Shown here: one piece after another, positions 8,139 through 12,697 of the stretch
Layout of the letters: each line of letters begins with the position of its first letter
Numbering within the stretch: position 1 is the first letter of the stretch
From: Nymphaea colorata
Lineage: Eukaryota > Streptophyta > Magnoliopsida > Nymphaeales > Nymphaeaceae
Length of the DNA: 12,697 nt
Assembly (NCBI RefSeq): GCF_008831285.2
Contig: NW_022205006.1
Coordinates: forward strand, 10,001-22,697
Direction of reading: 5' to 3'
Notes under the pieces: generated by a model
Database searches by the model: none
What the model saw: only the letters and a program-made list of their open reading frames with translations
What the model was told of the DNA's origin: nothing
Translations under genes and position numbers: made by a program

Positions 8139-8300
8139 CTAAGGAGAGGACGAGTTAGGGACGAGACACTAAGTCTCGAGTTCGAGTTTGCTTGCGTTTT
8201 CTTTGATTTTAGAGTGCGCATTTGCTTTGGTAGTCAATTCCGTTTTGGATTTTGATTTTGGGTTGGATCAATTGTTTAGATCCGCTTTTTAATTCAGTAT

Positions 8301-8308
8301 TATAAATA
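8301..8308 (+). promoter_or_regulatory. TATA box of the second LTR
   Basis: TATAAATA, corresponding exactly to 163-170 in the left LTR. In this tandem layout it could drive transcription of the second, broken copy, while for copy 1 this LTR would supply the transcript end. I found no canonical AATAAA; TGTA/TTGTA-rich sequence near 10643-10730 is compatible with diffuse plant poly(A) signals but proves nothing. Confidence 0.65.
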
Positions 8309-8851
8309 TTTAGAATTCTTTTGGATCTGTATGCAAAATTCGAGAATAGAAGTCATTTGTGTGAATCGACTCTCTCTCTTCTCCTCTACTCGAGTTCTCT
8401 CCCTCTCACGCGCGTCTCCTCTCCAAGCCACGTTCTTCTTCCTCCGTCTTACATTGGGGAATTTTCGATGCAACTTGCTGAAATTCCTCAAGCAACAGCA
8501 GCTATACCCGACGGTATTCTTCTCTCTTAGCCTTGATTTCTTCTTCTATTCTTCCCTAATCACTCAACCGAAGGGTTAGCCAAATGAAGAGCTTCCAAGC
8601 GTCCGGCGCAAGGTGCTTCTTCCATGGATTTGTTCCCCACGTCTTCATCAACGGTAGCGGTGCAGCCTCCACGTCTCACCCGTGAAGGTTAGAGGCCTCT
8701 TCGTACTGGGAAGACTTCATCCTCTAGGCGACTAGAAGGGTGAAGTATCCACTCCAGATTTGGGCTCTTAGAGGTAAGCGTCCATAACTCGATTGTAGGG
8801 GCGTGCAACGGCGTTAAGAGAGTTTAGGGGAGAGTTCGGCCAAGGGGAGTT

Positions 8852-8875
8852 CTTGCTGGAATCACAGCCAGCAAG
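8852..8875. repeat. Inverted repeat / hairpin in R-U5 (second LTR)
   Basis: Same 8-bp arms CTTGCTGG and CCAGCAAG and the same 8-base loop as at 716-739. Confidence 0.5.
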
Positions 8876-9047
8876 CTAGCCTTTCCCACGGTGGAAATCG
8901 TCCTTAAACTCGATTTTACGAGTCACGCACCTCCAGCTAGTTATTGTCGTTTAATTCTATGAGTTTCATTCGATTGTTTTTAGTTTCTTTGAGCCAAGAA
9001 AGTTCAGATTTAGCCACTGCCTTGTCCTCCCTCTTGCTGGTCGAAAT

Positions 9048-9149
9048 CAGAAAGAAAACAACAGAAAAGAAGGGCGAGAAAAATCAGAAAGAAAAGAAAA
9101 GAAAAAGAAAGACGCCCAAATGAAAAATTAAAGTAAAAGAAAGAGAGAA
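9048..9149 (+). repeat. Purine-rich tract (second LTR)
   Basis: Counterpart of 911-1012, identical as far as I can align by eye. Low-complexity repeats usually drift fast, so identity here agrees with the two LTRs being recently related in this part. Confidence 0.6.
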
Positions 9150-9185
9150 TCGGCAAGAGGACTAGGCGCGGCCAGTTCTGGAAAT

Positions 9186-9211
9186 TGGCCGGAATTGTCT
9201 AATTCCGGCCA
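9186..9211. repeat. Perfect 11-bp hairpin with GTCT loop (second LTR)
   Basis: Arms 9186-9196 and 9201-9211 pair perfectly; sequence and loop equal those at 1049-1074. Confidence 0.7.
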
Positions 9212-10006
9212 CTGCTGCATTGATTCCGGCATCACTCCATCCCGGGCTGCAAGTGTTCGAGTTATTCGTGTGTGCATTTGGGAGATTCCGGCCTCAATTG
9301 GGGAAAATCCGGCCACATTTGGGGAAAGCACTCTTGCGTCGTCACATTTGGGGATTTCGCATTTGTCTCACCCAAATCGGTAAGTGATTGCTTGACTTGG
9401 GCCCTTCGCCATCTCCACCACATATCTGTACACGTGGCATGATCGGGAGCACTTGGGAGAGAACCTTGGAGTGAAATCCTCCACATCCCTAGCTTGTAGC
9501 TAGTGGATCACATTTGGAAGGGGCGAGTTCTCTTTTGAGAGATCTTCTCCTACTTCGTAGGTGGCTGATCACCTTGTTGACTGCCACCTCCTCCTCCATT
9601 TTAGCTAGGATATTGCCCAGCCACACACCTCATCAGCCAAATCGCCACCTCACCTATACACCTCACCAAGATCCCTAGCCTCTCTCCTACGTATTAGGGA
9701 GATAGCCCTTCTAGAACGCCACCTAGCCTAGAATCTTGGAGGACAATCCTATCATGGAATATTCTCATATTCTTAGCCAACTCTACCCTACCCAATTACC
9801 CCGAGCTCACCCGAACTTACCAAGTTACCACTTGCTTTCCATTTCCATTTCTCATCTACCCTAAACCGAGCCACTCAAACCCACCTAGCTACTTTGTAGG
9901 AACCTCATTTGAGTCCCTTCCACACCCGTCAACCGAAGATTTGACCGTAGGACCTACCTAGCCTACTCTACCTATGACCTAGCTCGCTGGCCAAACCTAG
10001 CCGGGC

Positions 10007-10033
10007 CCACCTGGTCCACCTGGTCCACCTGGT
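10007..10033 (+). repeat. CCACCTGGT minisatellite, three units
   Basis: Three tandem 9-base units where the left LTR has two 10-base units (1877-1896). This is one of the few places in the 3' half of this LTR where it is longer than its partner. Confidence 0.65.
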
Positions 10034-10487
10034 CCGAACCCACTCAGTCCAAGTCCCGCGCCTAGTTGGTTTCAACCTTAGCGCAAGGAGACCGGGCATT
10101 GCTAGCCGATCCTTGAGTCTTTGGAACCGGCGGGCCTTGATCCAGCATATTCCGGCGACCTCCGGCACCTCTGCTCTTTTCCGGCGACTCTCCGGCGTGG
10201 ATTCCAGAAGGTCCCCAGACATCCAGCAAGGCGTTGAAGTGCTCCTAGGCGATTCCGGCGGGGTGATCCTACTTCACGCGTCTCTTGGAACGGCTTGACT
10301 TCACTCACGGCTCTTCTTTTGGAGTTCAGCTCTGCACCAGCCTCTTCTTTCGTGTTGCTGGTATCCTCGGTGTGGAATTCACCTCGAGGCTTTTGACTGC
10401 TTAGCCAGCTAGCCTTGGCCGGTACACTCTACTCCTCTCTTTAGACACGCGGGAGGTAGCATTTATTTCTGCATTTTGCTTTCAGCC

Positions 10488-10501
10488 CGACCGTGAGGTC
10501 G
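10488..10501. repeat. GNRA-loop hairpin in U5 (second LTR)
   Basis: CGACC, loop GTGA, GGTCG; unchanged from 2371-2384 although it sits within the diverged part of the LTR. Confidence 0.45.
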
Positions 10502-10891
10502 TAGTTGTGCATAGAGGACCTCCGCGGCACTGCGCCAAGGACACGACCTCGTGCCAGCACTAGCTCCTAGGGTGGGTGTGGTTTGTGCGTTTAGGCGTGG
10601 TTTGCATGGTTTGCTTGAGTGAGTTTGAGTGATTTTTAACAAATGTATCGCTTCCGCTTGTATTAGCCTCGCATCTCTTAGATTTGTGTAGTAGGTTTTG
10701 CTTGGATTTGGGTATAGCCTCTCTTGTATTCCGCTACCTATCCGGGATTTTCTAAGTCGGGGTCCTGTCCGACTGGTAGTGTCTTTGTTTTAATTGTTAG
10801 GAAGTCTTCTGGTTGGTCCAAGGTGATCGTGGGGGTAGGCACGGCCGTTGGTTTCAGACTTAGGTCGGCCACGGACAAGACCCTACCAATT

Positions 10892-10903
10892 TGGTATCAG
10901 AGC
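10892..10903 (+). other. Primer-binding site for tRNA-iMet (copy 2)
   Basis: A second exact TGGTATCAGAGC three bases after the LTR end. A PBS directly downstream of what is copy 1's 3' LTR shows that another internal region begins here, instead of genomic flank. Confidence 0.92.
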
Positions 10904-11067
10904 CTCCTTGGAGCAGCAGCAAGCAAGTACAGTATCGGCATTTTGGATTTTATACAGGGCAGAATACAGCTGGAATTCTTGTCAGTGTCAGAGTCAGTGG
11001 TTTTCAACTAGTCGTGTGATTCTTTTAGACGTTTGGATTTCTGATTTTTTTGGACTTAACCATCGCA

Positions 11068-12697
11068 ATGGTTAAGAAGAAGCAAGTCGTGCCCGAGGCA
11101 CCAGATGTTGAGGCGGAGACCTCAGCCAATGAGGAACAGCCATCTACTGAGATGGAGGTATACGCGGTGGAAAGAATGGTTCACATCGAAAATGAGGTTT
11201 TGAAAATCCGCCACGAGATGAGCGACTACAAGAAACAACTTTCTAAGCTCAACGAGTTAGATGAGATCAAGGAATGATGAGAGTCATGACGGCCAATCAA
11301 GAGGCCCTTAGGAGAAACAACCCGGATCCCCCACAGCCCCACGTTGATAAGGGCAAGGGCATACTCAATGGACCGCCCAACGTCGGTCCTAATCCCTTCC
11401 ATTCGCAAGCCGGCCCTAGTAGACCACCACCCGGGGGAATAACAGCAATAATGGAGGTTTCCAAGCACAGCCCACCAACCTCAACAACTATCACGGTGGG
11501 CATCATAACTCCTCGCCTGATGGGAGAACCGAGAGCCTTATGGACCCCAATCCAGCCAGTATAGGTCCAGATTTGGAGGCACACAGTGGGAGAATATTAA
11601 TTCAGATCGTAGATGGGGTGATAGAGGAGACCGTGAACCACCTTCTTGGGAGCCGTATAGAGAGCGTCAGGCAGCGCCAAGAAACCAACCGAGGATTCCT
11701 ATGGTTCGCATTGACTTCCCTAGATTCAATGGCAAGGAACCCTTAGATTGGATTTTTCAAGTGGAGGAGTACTTCACATGTCAGATGATTCCTGATGAGG
11801 AATGGCTTCAAACGTCCATTCTACACTTCGATGGCGAAGCTAGGAGATGGTATCGTTGGCTCAAGCTCAAGGAGCCAGTCAATACGTGGGGAGAGTTCAA
11901 AGAAGCTCTCATGCTCAGATTTGGTGAGTCTTCCTATGTAGATTACGACATCGAGTTGCGTAATCTAAGACAAACCGCATCAGTTCAAGAATACCAAGCC
12001 AAGTTTGAGAATTTAGCAAGCATGGTTGATTGGACGCCCCAAGTCCCAATTGCCGCATTTGTTGGAGGATTGAAGGAGGAAATTCAGATAGACATACGGG
12101 CTGAGCCCAACACGGAGTTGCGGAAGTGCTTTGCCAAAGCACGTTCCATCGAGGATAGGCAAAGAAAGAAACAAGCCTTGTACCGACAATGGAGAAACCC
12201 GGAACAGTCCGTGTGAGGAGAGATCCCTCAACCGCAAAAACTCCTTCCAGCCCCTCCGCGTAAAGAAGAACCTAAACCCGCTTTCAAGGGTCGAGCGCGC
12301 CCTCCTGTACTAACTCGGGAAGAAAGAGAAGAGTTAATCAAAGAACAAGCAGTGTTTCTGGTGTAAAGAAAAGTGGGACCCTACGCACAAGTGCAAGCAC
12401 ATTCGAGTCTACAAGGTTTTGGATGATGACGCCGACGATGAAGGGGAAGAAGATCAATCCCTATGATCGAAGAAATAGAGGAATTGGAGGCCCGAGAAGA
12501 GCCTCAAGAGCAGGAAAGGCCACCCCCTGAGGGCGCTTGTCATACCATGACAGACCCTAACCGACCAGATGCTATGAGAGTTATAGGGCAAATTGGAAAG
12601 AGAAATGTTCTTGTTCTTTTGGATTCGGGGGCTACTCACAATTTCGTGGGTGACCACCTCGCTCAGGAATTGAATTGTACCATCGAAGAGCACCCAA
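11068..12697 (+). pseudogene. Broken gag(-pol) of copy 2, truncated by window end
   Basis: Aligns with 2956-4579 of the intact copy, reaching the protease DSGA site (Asp codon about 12622). Breaks relative to copy 1: one base lost near 11273, one from a G run at 11433-11437, one near 11521; one C gained near 12037-12040 and one base lost near 12048; one C lost at 12198-12200, giving a TGA at 12214-12216, and one base gained near 12219; three bases gained near 12293-12301; one A gained at 12340-12342, giving a TAA at 12364-12366; six bases gained near 12442-12447; one C lost near 12459-12461. After the last event the original frame is back. The longest open piece, from 11701 to 12216, covers the Gag core. 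As written it cannot make full Gag-Pol. Sequencing error is a serious alternative to real decay. Confidence 0.88.

Larger units (their letters stand above)
1..10888 (+). mobile_element. Ty3/gypsy chromovirus-like LTR retrotransposon, first copy
   Basis: A complete element is seen as LTR, tRNA-iMet PBS, single gag-pol ORF and second LTR, all on the plus strand. The domain order PR-RT-RH-IN is that of Ty3/gypsy (Metaviridae), and the C-terminal chromodomain-like module places it with the chromoviruses. Some motifs recall the Reina/Tcn1-like groups, but LTRs of at least 2.75 kb are long for Reina, so I do not assign a clade. The outer left edge and any target-site duplication are not visible because the window opens inside or at the left LTR. 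Its right LTR also serves as the left LTR of the next copy. The intact ORF suggests recent activity; this is inference. Confidence 0.93.
8139..10888 (+). repeat. Second LTR, shared by both copies
   Basis: Direct repeat of 1-2776, ending CTACCA at 10883-10888 before a PBS. It is the 3' LTR of copy 1 and the apparent 5' LTR of copy 2. The first about 1.49 kb differs from the left LTR at about a dozen sites. The last about 1.26 kb differs at several dozen, mostly one-base losses, for a net loss of 26 bases. TATA box, purine tract and hairpins are all kept. The 5' edge given is the minimum; the real edge may be up to several hundred bases upstream. Confidence 0.92.
8139..12697 (+). mobile_element. 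Second element copy, partial (runs off the window)
   Basis: LTR, PBS, leader and gag to early protease of a second copy, in the same orientation as the first. The internal part parallels 2777-4579 at high identity and continues past base 12697. A tandem element sharing an LTR is classically explained by unequal recombination between LTRs, or by insertion into a sibling; a collapsed or mis-joined repeat in an assembly could give the same picture. Confidence 0.88.

Noticed and set aside
11274-11564. 96-residue ORF in copy 2 treated as a separate gene.
   Set aside because: Its first half is the Gag linker in the shifted frame and its second half is out-of-frame reading after another one-base loss, so it is a fragment of the broken gag.

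Overview
This window is plant repetitive DNA: one structurally complete Ty3/gypsy (Metaviridae) LTR retrotransposon, followed in the same orientation by the start of a second copy that shares the middle LTR. No host gene is visible. A land plant is suggested by the primer-binding site, which matches the 3' end of plant initiator-methionine tRNA (TGGTATCAGAGC). The single-ORF gag-pol with an integrase chromodomain-like C-terminus also fits, as do a plant-like TATA box and CT-rich leader. The species cannot be named from this sequence.

Layout: (1) 1-2776, the left LTR, whose outermost 5' edge may lie off the window; it has a TATA box at 163-170, so U3 is short and R-U5 is very long (about 2.6 kb). 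(2) 2780-2791, the PBS, then an ATG-free leader. (3) 2956-8052, one uninterrupted 1698-residue Gag-Pol: Gag, zinc knuckle, aspartic protease, reverse transcriptase, RNase H, integrase, GPY/F, chromodomain-like module and a 111-residue unassigned tail. (4) 8053-8138, a short non-coding spacer or LTR edge. (5) 8139-10888, the second LTR. (6) 10892-10903, a second PBS. (7) 11068-12697, a second gag copy, running into the protease at the window edge and broken by small indels.

The parts form a standard retrotransposition cycle. The LTR TATA box would start the genomic RNA, tRNA-iMet would prime minus-strand synthesis at the PBS, and Gag would package the RNA. Pol would process, copy and integrate it, with the chromodomain-like module possibly guiding integration to chromatin. 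All catalytic residues of PR, RT, RNase H and IN are present in the first copy, so it may be autonomous and young.

The main oddities are the LTR-internal-LTR-internal tandem arrangement, the very long transcribed leader with conserved hairpins and splice-site-like signals, and an abrupt rise in divergence between copies part-way through the LTR, dominated by single-base indels. I see no CRISPR array, tRNA or rRNA gene, or novel defence-type system.
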